From contig DAORXQ010000002.1 of the NCBI GenBank assembly GCA_035371905.1, positions 1 through 50,890 on the forward strand: DNA of 50,890 bases, given 5' to 3'. Positions within the stretch are counted from its first letter, which is position 1. Each line of letters opens with the position of its first letter. The translations under genes and the position numbers were made by a program. The notes under the pieces were generated by a model. It was not told where the DNA came from. It made no database searches and saw nothing but the letters and a program-made list of their open reading frames with translations. Positions 1 through 8,609 of this stretch are shown here, in pieces. Source of the DNA: a bacterium (GTDB lineage Bacteria > Ratteibacteria > UBA8468 > B48-G9 > JAFGKM01).

Positions 1-734
1 AGTTCAAAAGCAAGATATTCAGCAGCAGTTAATGCAATTCTTGGAGTTGATATTCTTTCAATTGCCGGTTCATCAGCAAGATTAATAAATATTACGCATC
101 TTTCAATTGCTCCTGTGCTTCTAAACTCTTCCTGGAAAAATTCTGCTTCTTCAAAAGTAATTCCCATAGCAGCAAAAACAATAGCAAATTTTTCTTCCTT
201 TTCAGTTAAAATTTTTGCCTGTTTTACTATCTGGGTTGCAAGTAAATTATGAGGTAACCCTGAACCTGAAAAAATAGGTAGTTTCTGACCTCTTACTAAA
301 CTGTTAAGTCCATCAATTGCTGAAATACCTGTTTGTATAAATTCAGATGGATAATCTCTTCTTGTTGGATTTATAGGAGAACCATTTATATTTAGATATT
401 TTTCAGGTATTATTTCAGGTCCACCATCTCTTACTTTCCCCAGTCCTGTAAAAATTCTTCCAAGGATAGAAGGAGAGACACCGAATTCTATTGGTTTTCC
501 TGTAAATCTAACTCTGATCTCACTTAAACTTAAACCAGAAGTTCCTTCAAAAACCTGAATAAGTGCTTTATCTTTTTCAACTTCAAGAACTTTTCCAAGC
601 CGTCTTTCCTCACTCTGCAAAATCTCAACAAGTTCACCATAACCAGCACCTTCAACTCCTTCAACCAGAATTAAAGGTCCTACTATATTTTTTACACTTT
701 CATATTTCTTTAAAGAATTTATTATGTTTTCCAT
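1..734 (-). CDS. atpB: V/A-type ATP synthase subunit B, N-terminal part (cut by window edge)
   Basis: I translated the reverse strand from the ATG at 734; it stays open to the left edge (244 codons), so the C-terminal part is outside. It is the non-catalytic nucleotide-binding subunit B of the V1/A1 head of an ion-translocating ATPase. Recognisable are the N-terminal beta-barrel, the segment GRIFTGLGKVRDGG, and the degenerate P-loop GSGLPHN typical of V/A-type B rather than F-type alpha or beta. The gene has its own consensus promoter and diverges from purM, so subunit A, which normally precedes B in such operons, is not directly upstream. The ATG lies only about 4 nt from the predicted transcription start. 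The symbol follows archaeal/V-type naming (also called ntpB). Confidence 0.9.
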   Translation of the reverse strand, partial: MENIINSLKKYESVKNIVGPLILVEGVEGAGYGELVEILQSEERRLGKVLEVEKDKALIQVFEGTSGLSLSEIRVRFTGKPIEFGVSPSILGRIFTGLGKVRDGGPEIIPEKYLNINGSPINPTRRDYPSEFIQTGISAIDGLNSLVRGQKLPIFSGSGLPHNLLATQIVKQAKILTEKEEKFAIVFAAMGITFEEAEFFQEEFRSTGAIERCVIFINLADEPAIERISTPRIALTAAEYLAFE

Positions 735-744
735 AATGAAATAG

Positions 745-772
745 ATTATAATAATAAAAAAAATATTGTCAA
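745..772 (-). promoter_or_regulatory. Consensus promoter for the ATPase subunit B operon
   Basis: On the minus strand TTGACA (772-767), a 16-bp spacer and TATAAT (750-745). The expected start near 738 leaves about 4 nt before the ATG at 734, so the mRNA would be almost leaderless. The same AT-rich stretch holds a plus-strand TATAAT (747-752) that could serve purM. Confidence 0.7.
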
Positions 773-788
773 AAAATGGAGGAAAAAA

Positions 789-1805
789 ATGAGTATAAAT
801 TATAAAAAAGCAGGGGTGGATGAGGATAAGGCAGGAAAACTTGTTGAATTTATAAAAAGTAAAGCAAGAAAAACATTTACAGAAAATGTGATTGGAGATA
901 TTGGATTATTTGGTGGTTTTTTTAAAATTCCCCAAAATTACAAAAGTCCTGTTTTTGTATCATCTACAGATGGAGTTGGAACAAAAATTTTACTCGGTCA
1001 GGAAATGGGATTGTTTAAAAATCTCGGTATTGACCTTGTTGCAATGAATTGTAATGATGTTTCTGTCTGCGGAGCAAAAGTTTTATTTTTTCTTGACTAT
1101 ATTGCTGTTGGAGAACTTAAAGGAAATAGGGAAAAAGAAATTATAGAAGGTATTGTTGAAGGATGTAAAATGGCGGATTGTTCTTTAATAGGAGGAGAAA
1201 TAGCACAGATGAAGGATGTTTATGGAAAGGATGGATTTGACCTTGCTGGTTTTTGTGTTGGAATTGCTGAAAAGGATGAAATAATTGATGAAAAAAAGGT
1301 TAAAAAAGGGAATGTTTTAGTTGGTGTATCTTCAAATGGAGTTCACAGTAATGGATTTTCACTTATAAGGAAGGTTTTTAAAAAAAGAGATTATCATAAA
1401 TATTATGATGAACTTGGAAAAATTCTTGGAGAGGAACTTTTAAAATCAACATATATATATTCTCCTTTGCTTTTTGAGTTATTTTCTTTAAAATTGATAA
1501 ATGCATCTGCTCATATTACAGGAGGGGGTATTGAAGGAAATTTAATAAGGGTTTTACCAAAAAAAGTAAAATGTGTAATAAATAAAAATTCATGGGAAAT
1601 ACCTGTAATTTTCAGGATTATTCAGAAAGCAGGGGAAATACTAGAAAAGGAAATGTTTAATGTTTTTAATATGGGAATTGGACTTATTTTAATTGCTGAT
1701 AAAGATAACATAGAAAAAATTTTTGAAATAGTAAAAAAATATAATTTCAAACCATATGTTATTGGTGAAGTTAAAGAGGGTGAAAGAAAAGTAGAAATAT
1801 TATGA
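789..1805 (+). CDS. purM: Phosphoribosylformylglycinamidine cyclo-ligase (AIR synthetase)
   Basis: Fifth step of de novo purine synthesis: ATP-dependent ring closure of FGAM to AIR in the cytoplasm. The 338-residue length is usual for PurM. Visible are the signature SSTDGVGTKI near residue 58, the GGEIAQM and GFCVGI segments of the AIRS N-terminal domain, the SSNGVHSNG loop, and in the C-terminal domain HITGGGIEGN and FNMGIG. The start is supported by a GGAGG ribosome site 7 nt upstream. Its stop overlaps the next start as ATGA at 1802-1805, so the radical-SAM gene is probably translated with it. No other purine genes are nearby. Confidence 0.96.
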   Translation: MSINYKKAGVDEDKAGKLVEFIKSKARKTFTENVIGDIGLFGGFFKIPQNYKSPVFVSSTDGVGTKILLGQEMGLFKNLGIDLVAMNCNDVSVCGAKVLFFLDYIAVGELKGNREKEIIEGIVEGCKMADCSLIGGEIAQMKDVYGKDGFDLAGFCVGIAEKDEIIDEKKVKKGNVLVGVSSNGVHSNGFSLIRKVFKKRDYHKYYDELGKILGEELLKSTYIYSPLLFELFSLKLINASAHITGGGIEGNLIRVLPKKVKCVINKNSWEIPVIFRIIQKAGEILEKEMFNVFNMGIGLILIADKDNIEKIFEIVKKYNFKPYVIGEVKEGERKVEIL

Positions 1806-3127
1806 AAATTCTCTTTATAAATCCTCCTGTTTATGATTTCTCTGCTTATGATTTATGGTCAAAACCACTTGGTTTTTTAAAAATAATAGATTTATTTAAG
1901 AAAAATGGTTTTGAAATTTTTTATTTTGATTTTATGGATAGAAACCACAGATTTTACGAAAACTTAAAAATTAAAAAAGGGAAATTTGGATGTGGAAATT
2001 ATTATTATGAAGAAGTGGAAAAACCAGAAATTTATAAAAATATTCCAAGAAAATACAAAAGATTTGGTTTACCTTTAAAGATTTTTTTTGAATTTCTGAA
2101 TAATTTAAAAAATCCGGATTTTATTTTTATAACAACAGGGATGACCTACTGGGTTTTTGGAGTTGAAGAAATTATCAAGGTGGTGAGAGAATTATATCCT
2201 GAAGTTCCTATTGTTATCGGTGGAATTTATGCAAGTTTCTGTTATGATGATGCAAGAAATTTAGGAGTTGATTATATTTTTAAAGGGAAAGATATTTTAA
2301 AGTTTGCCTGTGAGTTTTCTTCAAAATTTAGTGTAAATATTAAAATACCTGAGAAAATAGAGACATACTGGGATGTGTATGAAAAACTTGATTATCTTGT
2401 CGTAAAAACCTCTTATGGATGTCCATTTTCCTGCTGGTACTGTGGAATAAAACAGATTGAACCTGAATATAAAAAAAGAGACCATAATGATGTTGTAGAA
2501 GAAATAATTAAAAATGTTGAGAAATTTAAATTAGAAGATATTGCTTTTTATGATGATGCTTTATTTTTTGATTTTGAAAACCATCTTTATAAAATATTAG
2601 AGGGAATTAAAAAAACAGGTAAAAATTTGAGGTTTCATACACCTAATGGAATTCATCCAAAATTTATAGAAAAGGAAGTTGCTTATATTTTAAAAGATGT
2701 AAACTTTAAAACTATCCGCCTTTCACTTGAAACAATAGAGGAAAAGAGAAGGGAAGAATCAGGTTATAAAGTAAATTTTTCTGAATTTGAAAAATGTATA
2801 AAAAATCTTGTAGATGCAGGATTTACAGAAAAAGAAATAGGTGTTTATATACTTGCAGGACTTCCCGGGCAGACCCCAAAAGAAGTAATAAATACAATAA
2901 AAGTTTTAAAAAATTATCCTGTTAAAATAAAAATGGCTGAATATTCACCTATTCCTGAAACGGTTGATTTTGAAATTGCAAAAAATCTTTATCCTCATTT
3001 ACCCCTTTCTGACCCATTATTCCAGAATAATTCCATTTATCCACTCTGGAATTTTGAAAACAAATGGGAAATAATAAATCAGATAAAACAGATGATAAAA
3101 GATACCAAAATTGACAAATTTTTATAA
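1802..3127 (+). CDS. B12-binding-domain-type radical SAM protein
   Basis: 441 residues. The N-terminal ~180 residues form a Rossmann-like segment of the B12-binding type (ILFINPPV start; IVIGGIYAS near 137-145). No DxHxxG cobalamin motif is obvious, which is common in this family. The radical-SAM domain carries C207, C211 and C214 in the CX3CX2C arrangement (GCPFSCWYC) for a 4Fe-4S cluster. ARFLSLE-like and AGLPGQT segments in the second half are typical of this barrel. The substrate cannot be read from sequence; relatives methylate or rearrange lipids, cofactors or natural products. It overlaps purM by 4 nt, so co-translation is likely, though a purine role does not follow from that. Confidence 0.85.
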   Translation: MKILFINPPVYDFSAYDLWSKPLGFLKIIDLFKKNGFEIFYFDFMDRNHRFYENLKIKKGKFGCGNYYYEEVEKPEIYKNIPRKYKRFGLPLKIFFEFLNNLKNPDFIFITTGMTYWVFGVEEIIKVVRELYPEVPIVIGGIYASFCYDDARNLGVDYIFKGKDILKFACEFSSKFSVNIKIPEKIETYWDVYEKLDYLVVKTSYGCPFSCWYCGIKQIEPEYKKRDHNDVVEEIIKNVEKFKLEDIAFYDDALFFDFENHLYKILEGIKKTGKNLRFHTPNGIHPKFIEKEVAYILKDVNFKTIRLSLETIEEKRREESGYKVNFSEFEKCIKNLVDAGFTEKEIGVYILAGLPGQTPKEVINTIKVLKNYPVKIKMAEYSPIPETVDFEIAKNLYPHLPLSDPLFQNNSIYPLWNFENKWEIINQIKQMIKDTKIDKFL

Positions 3128-3183
3128 TGATATAAAATTTTTTTGTGGTTTTTTAATTGAAGATTTTAAAAAGGAGGTAAAGA

Positions 3184-3426
3184 ATGACTGCTATAATTGG
3201 TGGAATAATAGCAATAGCGATTGGATTGTGGCTTATTTTTCCAGGTCCTCTCGGACAGGCAACAAAATGGTTTATAGGTGGAGGGTTAGTTGTTATGCTT
3301 ATACTTGGTGGAATAATTGCTGTTGCAGCAGGAATTTCAGATATAAAAGATAGAATAGAAGAAAAGAGGGAAAAAGAGAAGGAAGAAGAGAAAAAAGAAT
3401 CAGAAATTGAAAAGAAAGAGGGTTAA
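3184..3426 (+). CDS. Small two-helix membrane protein with charged tail
   Basis: 80 residues, no family recognised. Two hydrophobic stretches (about residues 3-19 and 29-51) joined by a short loop with GPLGQATKW suggest a membrane hairpin. A highly charged Lys/Glu-rich helix from about residue 55 to the end probably projects into the cytoplasm. The start is well supported by a near-perfect AAGGAGGT site at 3172-3179. The stop codon overlaps the convergent leuS stop by 4 nt. Lys/Glu-tailed hairpin proteins of this size are common and mostly unstudied. Confidence 0.75.
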   Translation: MTAIIGGIIAIAIGLWLIFPGPLGQATKWFIGGGLVVMLILGGIIAVAAGISDIKDRIEEKREKEKEEEKKESEIEKKEG

Positions 3427-5870
3427 TCTTTTAAAACTATATTTATAATCTTATTTTTAACATAAATCTTTTTGACTACATTTTTTCCTTCAATAAATTT
3501 TTTGAATTTTTCAGAGTTTTTTATTAACTCATAAATCTGTTCCACATCATACTCAGAAGGTATTTCAATATTACCTCTTATTTTTCCATTTATCTGGACG
3601 CCTATATTTATTTTTTCTCCCTGTATTTCTGTTTCTTCATAAGAAGGCCATGACTCATTAAATAAAAATTCCTTTTCACCTAAATTTTCCCATAATTCAT
3701 CACAAATATGAGGAATAAAAGGATAGAGTAACTTAATAAATTTTTTCCATGATTCAATCAGTAAATTTTTTGAAATAGTTTTTTCGTTTACCTCTCTGTA
3801 AAGGAAATTAACAAATTCCATCATTTTTGCTATTGCGGTGTTAAATTGAAATTCTTTTTCTATATCCTCTGTTACTCCTTTTACTGTTTTATTTATCATA
3901 ATTTTTAAATTTTCATCATTTTTGCCTTTAAGTAAATCATAATTTTTTATCTCAAAATGTAATCTCCAGATTCTATTTAAAAATCTCCAGCAACCCTCAA
4001 TCCCTTTTGCGCTCCATTCAAGGTCAACTTCAGGAGGTGCAGCAAAGAGTATAAAGAGCCGTAAAGTATCTGCACCATAGTTTTTTATTATATCCTCAGG
4101 GTCAACCACATTTCCTTTAGATTTTGACATTTTTGCTCCATCCTTTATCACCATACCCTGACATAATAAATTTTCAAATGGTTCTTCAAAATCAACATAT
4201 CCCATATCTTTCAAAACTTTTACGAAAAATCTGCTGTAAAGTAAATGTAAAATTGCATGTTCTATCCCTCCAATATACTGGTCAACAGGCATCCAGTAAT
4301 TAACCTCATTTTTATCAAATGGTTTATTTTGAATATCTTTTGAAGCATATCTTAAAAAATACCAGGATGAATCAACAAAAGTATCCATTGTGTCTGTTTC
4401 TCTTTCTGCATCATTTCCACAAACAGGACATTTACAATTCAAAAATTCAGGTACATATTTTAAAGGTGATTCTCCCTTTCCTGTTATTTTTACATTATCA
4501 GGAAGTTTGACAGGTAAATTTTCTTCTTTTTCTGTAACAATTCCACATTTTTTACAATAAATGATTGGAATAGGAGTTCCCCAGTATCTCTGTCTTGAAA
4601 TACACCAGTCCTTCAATCTATAATATACTGCTTTTTTACCTTTATTATGTTTTTCTAAATATTTCCTGACCTCTTCTTTTCCTTTTTCACTATCAAGTCC
4701 ATCAAAAATTCCTGAATTTATCATAATTCCAGGTCCTTCATATGCCTTTTCAATTTTTTCCGGCATTTGTTCCCAATCTGGATTTTTAATCACTATTTTA
4801 ACCGGTAAATTATATTTTTCTGCAAACTCAAAATCTCTCTGGTCATGAGCAGGAACAGCCATAACAGCACCTGTTCCGTATTCCATCAAAACATAATTGC
4901 CAATCCAGACAGGTATTTTTTCCTGTGTTACAGGATGAATTGCAGATATTCCTGTTTCAACTCCCTCTTTTTCAAGTTTTAAAATATCAGCGACTGTTAA
5001 ACTTGCTTTTTTTGCTTTATCTATAAAGGATTGTATATGTTGCTTTCTGGAACTTATTTTCATTATTTTTTCAACTAATGGATGATATGGTGAAAGTACA
5101 ATATAAGTTACACCCATTAAAGTATCACTTCTTGTTGTAAAAACTTTAATATCTTCTTCAAGTTCTGGTATAGAAAAATATATTTCACATCCTTCACTTT
5201 TTCCAATCCAGTTTTTCTGCATTGTTATTACTCTTTCAGGCCAGTTTTTTATACCAGAAAAATCAAGTAATCTTTCAGCATATTCAGTAATTTTTATAAA
5301 CCACTGTTCAAGATTTTTATTTTCTACAATTTCACCACATCTCCAGCATTTTCCGTCAATTACCTGCTCATTTGCAAGAACAGTTTCACAGGAAGGACAC
5401 CAGTTAGCAGGTGCTTTCTTTTTATATGCAAGACCTCTTTTGAAAAATTGAATGAAAAAAAACTGATTCCATCTGTAATATTCAGGGTCACAGGTTATTA
5501 CTTCTCTTTCCCAGCAATAGGATATTCCAAGTCGTTTTAACTGTCTTGTTATAGTTGAAATATTATTATATGTCCATTCTTTGGGATGAATTTTCTGTTT
5601 TATTGCCGCATTTTCAGCAGGTAATCCAAAAGCATCATAACCAATTGGATGTAAAATATTATATCCATTCATAACTTTATATCTTGCGACAACATCTCCA
5701 ATTGTATAATTTCTTACATGACCCATATGAATTTGTGCAGAAGTATATGGAAACATTTCGAGAATATAAAATTTCTTTTTATTTGGTTCATATTTTGCTT
5801 CAAAAACATTATTTTCTTCCCATTTTTTCTGCCATTTAATTTCTATCTTTTCAGGTTCATATCTTTCCAT
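3423..5870 (-). CDS. leuS: Leucyl-tRNA synthetase
   Basis: Class I synthetase charging tRNA-Leu. 815 residues, usual for bacterial LeuRS. The HIGH motif is HMGH (residues 48-51), preceded by PYTSAQI; the KMSKS motif is intact in DGAKMSKSKGN. Two zinc-ribbon-like cysteine clusters are present (CPSCETV with CWRCG; CKKCG and CPVCGND). The CP1 editing domain includes TTRSDTLMGVTYIVLSP, with the hydrolytic threonine region and GTGAVMAVPAHD. The C-terminal anticodon-binding and extension regions are complete. A ribosome site AGGAG lies inside the end of nfo, which it overlaps by 14 nt, so nfo-leuS form one unit. A tRNA-Leu(CAA) gene is elsewhere in the window. Confidence 0.97.
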   Translation of the reverse strand: MERYEPEKIEIKWQKKWEENNVFEAKYEPNKKKFYILEMFPYTSAQIHMGHVRNYTIGDVVARYKVMNGYNILHPIGYDAFGLPAENAAIKQKIHPKEWTYNNISTITRQLKRLGISYCWEREVITCDPEYYRWNQFFFIQFFKRGLAYKKKAPANWCPSCETVLANEQVIDGKCWRCGEIVENKNLEQWFIKITEYAERLLDFSGIKNWPERVITMQKNWIGKSEGCEIYFSIPELEEDIKVFTTRSDTLMGVTYIVLSPYHPLVEKIMKISSRKQHIQSFIDKAKKASLTVADILKLEKEGVETGISAIHPVTQEKIPVWIGNYVLMEYGTGAVMAVPAHDQRDFEFAEKYNLPVKIVIKNPDWEQMPEKIEKAYEGPGIMINSGIFDGLDSEKGKEEVRKYLEKHNKGKKAVYYRLKDWCISRQRYWGTPIPIIYCKKCGIVTEKEENLPVKLPDNVKITGKGESPLKYVPEFLNCKCPVCGNDAERETDTMDTFVDSSWYFLRYASKDIQNKPFDKNEVNYWMPVDQYIGGIEHAILHLLYSRFFVKVLKDMGYVDFEEPFENLLCQGMVIKDGAKMSKSKGNVVDPEDIIKNYGADTLRLFILFAAPPEVDLEWSAKGIEGCWRFLNRIWRLHFEIKNYDLLKGKNDENLKIMINKTVKGVTEDIEKEFQFNTAIAKMMEFVNFLYREVNEKTISKNLLIESWKKFIKLLYPFIPHICDELWENLGEKEFLFNESWPSYEETEIQGEKINIGVQINGKIRGNIEIPSEYDVEQIYELIKNSEKFKKFIEGKNVVKKIYVKNKIINIVLKD

Positions 5871-6687
5871 ATTTTTCTCCTATTTTTTTTAGAATTTCAA
5901 TATTCTTTTTATCTTCCTTCAAACTTAATTTTGGTGTTTCTATGATATAGGATAAATTTCCAAAATATTCGTCTTTTATAATTTCTTCAAAACCTTTTAT
6001 TCCTATTTTCCCTTTTCCTATATGCTCATGCCTGTCTGTTTTTGAATTAAGTTCTGTTTTTGAATCATTAGCATGAATTAATAAAATATAACTCAAAGGG
6101 ATAAATTTTTCAATATTTTCTTTAACTTTTTCAAAATTTTTGAGATTATATCCTGACTGAAAAGCATGAGCGGTATCAAAACACACTCCAAAATTATCTC
6201 CTAATCTGTCAAATAGAAATGAAAAGTGTTCAAATTTATATCCAATAGAAGTTCCCTGTCCTGATGTATTTTCTAATAATATTTTGATTTTACTGATTGA
6301 AAAATTTTTGAGTGTATTTATAACATTCTCAATTCCCTTTTTTTCTCCAATTCCTTTATGAAAACCCGGATGTAAAACATAAAAATCAGCTTTTAAATTT
6401 TCACTTTCTTCAATTTCTTTTTCAAGCAGTTGCACAATTTTCTTTTTTTCCTTAATATTATTTTCTGCAACATTTAAAATGTAAGGCATATGAATTACAA
6501 TCGGTTTTATTTTTTTTAATTTTATTTTTTCTCTGAACCTTATTATTTCTTCTATGCTTTTTTCTTTTCTTTTCCAACTTCTCGGATTTGAAAGAAAAAT
6601 TTGAAAACAATTACATCCCAGATATTCACAGTATTCCAGTGTTTTTTCAATTCCTTCTCCAATCCATAAATGAGCACCCACGCGCAT
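5857..6687 (-). CDS. nfo: Endonuclease IV (AP endonuclease, TIM barrel)
   Basis: Zn-dependent enzyme that nicks DNA 5' of abasic sites in base-excision repair. 276 residues, near the family norm. Zn-site landmarks are all visible: SNPRSW near residue 34, HPGFH, LENTSGQGTSIG, CFDTAHAFQSGYN, and HANDSKTELNS followed by DRHEHIGKG. It is the first gene before leuS, with a 14-nt overlap. Its 5' region is shared with the divergent sugar operon (about 111 bp). Confidence 0.95.
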   Translation of the reverse strand: MRVGAHLWIGEGIEKTLEYCEYLGCNCFQIFLSNPRSWKRKEKSIEEIIRFREKIKLKKIKPIVIHMPYILNVAENNIKEKKKIVQLLEKEIEESENLKADFYVLHPGFHKGIGEKKGIENVINTLKNFSISKIKILLENTSGQGTSIGYKFEHFSFLFDRLGDNFGVCFDTAHAFQSGYNLKNFEKVKENIEKFIPLSYILLIHANDSKTELNSKTDRHEHIGKGKIGIKGFEEIIKDEYFGNLSYIIETPKLSLKEDKKNIEILKKIGEKYGKI

Positions 6688-6717
6688 AGAAAAATTTTAG
6701 TTTTTAAAATACTATCA

Positions 6718-6730
6718 GTCAAAATTTGAC
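6718..6730. promoter_or_regulatory. Palindrome overlapping the sugar-operon -35 box (candidate operator)
   Basis: GTCAAA-A-TTTGAC, a perfect 6-bp inverted repeat about a central A. It covers most of the -35 hexamer at 6726-6731, the position where a repressor would block polymerase. No regulator gene is adjacent; the ROK-type protein at 20879-22021 is one candidate, but no copy of the palindrome was seen before that gene. The match could be chance in AT-rich DNA. Confidence 0.4.
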
Positions 6731-6753
6731 AGAAAATTTTATAGTGCTATATT
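6726..6753 (+). promoter_or_regulatory. Promoter of the sugar isomerase/oxidoreductase operon
   Basis: TTGACA (6726-6731), 16-bp spacer, TATATT (6748-6753), with TGC just before the -10 giving an extended -10. The predicted start near 6760 leaves a leader of about 40 nt containing a strong AGGAGGT site before the ATG at 6799. Confidence 0.65.
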
Positions 6754-6798
6754 TAATTTTTAAAATCAAAGATATTAAATCAAAAAAGGAGGTTAAAG

Positions 6799-7602
6799 AT
6801 GAAAATAGGATGTCAGGAGGGGCTTTTACCTGGAAGAGATTTAAGTGAAAAGTTTGAAATTGCAAGAAAAATTGGTTTTGAAGGAATAGAGGTGTGGGGA
6901 AGAGGATTACTTGAGGTACCTGAAAAAATTGATGAATATAAAAAAATTTCAGAAAAGATAGGTATTAAGATTTCAAGTATATGTGCTGGTTACAGAAATT
7001 TTTTACTTGAAGCAGAAAAAGAAAACAGAACAAAAGCAAGAGAAGATATAAAAAAATTGCTTGAAATAGGTAAAGAACTGGAAGTAATTGGTTTAATTCT
7101 TGTTCCAATTTTTGGTTCTCCAAAAGTCCCTGATTTAACTCCTTATAAAAATGCTTATGAACTTGAAAAAGAATTGCTATTTTCACAATTACCAGAAATA
7201 GTTGAAAAAGCAGAAGAAACAAAATGTGCTTTATTACTTGAACCATTAAATAGGTATGAGACACATTTTTTAAACAGATTGGAACAGGCGGTTGAATATT
7301 GTGAAAAGATAAATAGTCCATATTTAAAAATAATGGCAGATTTTTTCCATATGAGTATAGAAGAAGCAGATATTGCTGAATCAATAGAAAGAGCAGGAAA
7401 ATGGATTGCTCATGTTCATCTTGCTGATAGTAATAGAATTTTACCTGGTATGGGACATACAGATTTTGAAAGTGGATTTAAGGCACTTAAGAAGATTAAT
7501 TTTGAAAATTATATGGTTCTTGAATGTGGAGTTCCTGAACCAAGAAAAGAAAATTTAAGAAAAAGTTTTAATTTTATGAAAAATATTTTGAATAAAATTT
7601 AA
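6799..7602 (+). CDS. TIM-barrel sugar (phosphate) isomerase/epimerase
   Basis: 267 residues of the xylose-isomerase-like/AP endonuclease 2 superfamily. Metal-site residues of the epimerase subgroup are in order: Glu in LLLEPLNRYETH (~150), Asp and His in MADFFHM (~180), His in HVHLADSNR (~207), and the final Glu in VLECG (~245). This pattern resembles D-tagatose/D-psicose 3-epimerases, hydroxypyruvate isomerase and IolE/IolI-type inositol enzymes; I cannot choose among them. Start supported by AAGGAGGT. It heads a run of sugar genes, next to Gfo/Idh/MocA oxidoreductases, so it probably acts on a keto-sugar or keto-cyclitol. Confidence 0.85.
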   Translation: MKIGCQEGLLPGRDLSEKFEIARKIGFEGIEVWGRGLLEVPEKIDEYKKISEKIGIKISSICAGYRNFLLEAEKENRTKAREDIKKLLEIGKELEVIGLILVPIFGSPKVPDLTPYKNAYELEKELLFSQLPEIVEKAEETKCALLLEPLNRYETHFLNRLEQAVEYCEKINSPYLKIMADFFHMSIEEADIAESIERAGKWIAHVHLADSNRILPGMGHTDFESGFKALKKINFENYMVLECGVPEPRKENLRKSFNFMKNILNKI

Positions 7603-7618
7603 AAGGAGGAAATAAAAA

Positions 7619-8590
7619 ATGGAAATAAAAATTAGTTTTATTGGTTGTGGAGGAATTGCAAATGCTCATATGAATGCTTTATCAAAAATAGAAGGAGTGA
7701 AATTTGTAGGAATGTGTGATGTGGATGAAAATAAAGCAAAAGCAGCAAGTGAAAAATTTGGAGGCAAAGTTTATACTGACTATAAGAAAATGCTTGAACA
7801 ACTTGAATTAGATGCCTGTTATATATGTGTCCCTCCTTTTGCTCATGAAGAACAGGAGGAGATGTGTATAGAAAAAAATATTCCATTTCTTGTTGAAAAG
7901 CCAATTCATTTAAATAAAAATAAGGTTAAAAAAATTGTTGAGAAAATAAAAGAGAAAAATTTAATAACTGCTGTTGGTTATCAAGATAGATATCAGGATA
8001 TAATTGCCTATATTAAGCCATTTTTTTCTGAAGGTAATCTTGGATTTTTTGCTGGCTGGTGGGTTGGAGGAATGCCTGGTGTTTACTGGTGGAGAAGAAA
8101 AGAAATGTCAGGAGGACAGGCAGTTGAACAAACAACACATATTTTTGATATGGCAAGATATCTTGTTGGAGAACCTGTTGAAGTTTTTGCAGTAAAGAGG
8201 GTAGGACTTATGAAAGATGTTGAAAATTATAATGTTGAGGATGCTTCTGCGGTTAGTGTTTATTTTGAAGATGGGACTTTTGGAGTTATATTTTCAGGTT
8301 GTTTTTTGAAAGTCCCAGGTAAATGTGGACTTGATTTTTATTTTAAAGACAAAACTATTGAATACACAGAAAGACACAAAATAAAGATAAACTATGGAAA
8401 TAAAATTGAGGAGATTTATGAAAAAGGAGACCTTTTACTTAAAGAAGATAGTGCATTTATAGAGGCGGTCAGGACGAAAAATCAGTCCTTAATAAAATCA
8501 TCTTATGAAGATGGTTATAAATCTCTTATGTTTACTTTATATGCAAATGAGGCAATGGAAAAAAACAAAGTTGTAAAAGTAAAATATTAA
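7619..8590 (+). CDS. Gfo/Idh/MocA-family oxidoreductase (first of three)
   Basis: 323 residues. N-terminal Rossmann domain with GCGGIANAHMNAL for NAD(P) binding, and the family EKP motif in LVEKPIHLNKNK (~residue 94), whose Lys acts in catalysis. The C-terminal domain has an equivalent of the catalytic D/H segment, in EQTTHIFDMARYL. The motif is EQTTH rather than DxGxH, as in a subset of the family. Strong ribosome site (AAAAGGAGG). It follows the isomerase by 16 nt. The likely reaction is NAD-dependent oxidation or reduction of a sugar or cyclitol hydroxyl; the substrate is unknown. Confidence 0.88.
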   Translation: MEIKISFIGCGGIANAHMNALSKIEGVKFVGMCDVDENKAKAASEKFGGKVYTDYKKMLEQLELDACYICVPPFAHEEQEEMCIEKNIPFLVEKPIHLNKNKVKKIVEKIKEKNLITAVGYQDRYQDIIAYIKPFFSEGNLGFFAGWWVGGMPGVYWWRRKEMSGGQAVEQTTHIFDMARYLVGEPVEVFAVKRVGLMKDVENYNVEDASAVSVYFEDGTFGVIFSGCFLKVPGKCGLDFYFKDKTIEYTERHKIKINYGNKIEEIYEKGDLLLKEDSAFIEAVRTKNQSLIKSSYEDGYKSLMFTLYANEAMEKNKVVKVKY

Positions 8591-8609
8591 AAATTTAAGG
8601 AGGTAAAAA

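Noticed and set aside
3111..3353. An 80-codon frame overlapping the small membrane gene at 3184-3426.
   Set aside because: The 3184 frame has a perfect ribosome site and a sensible membrane topology; this one has neither.
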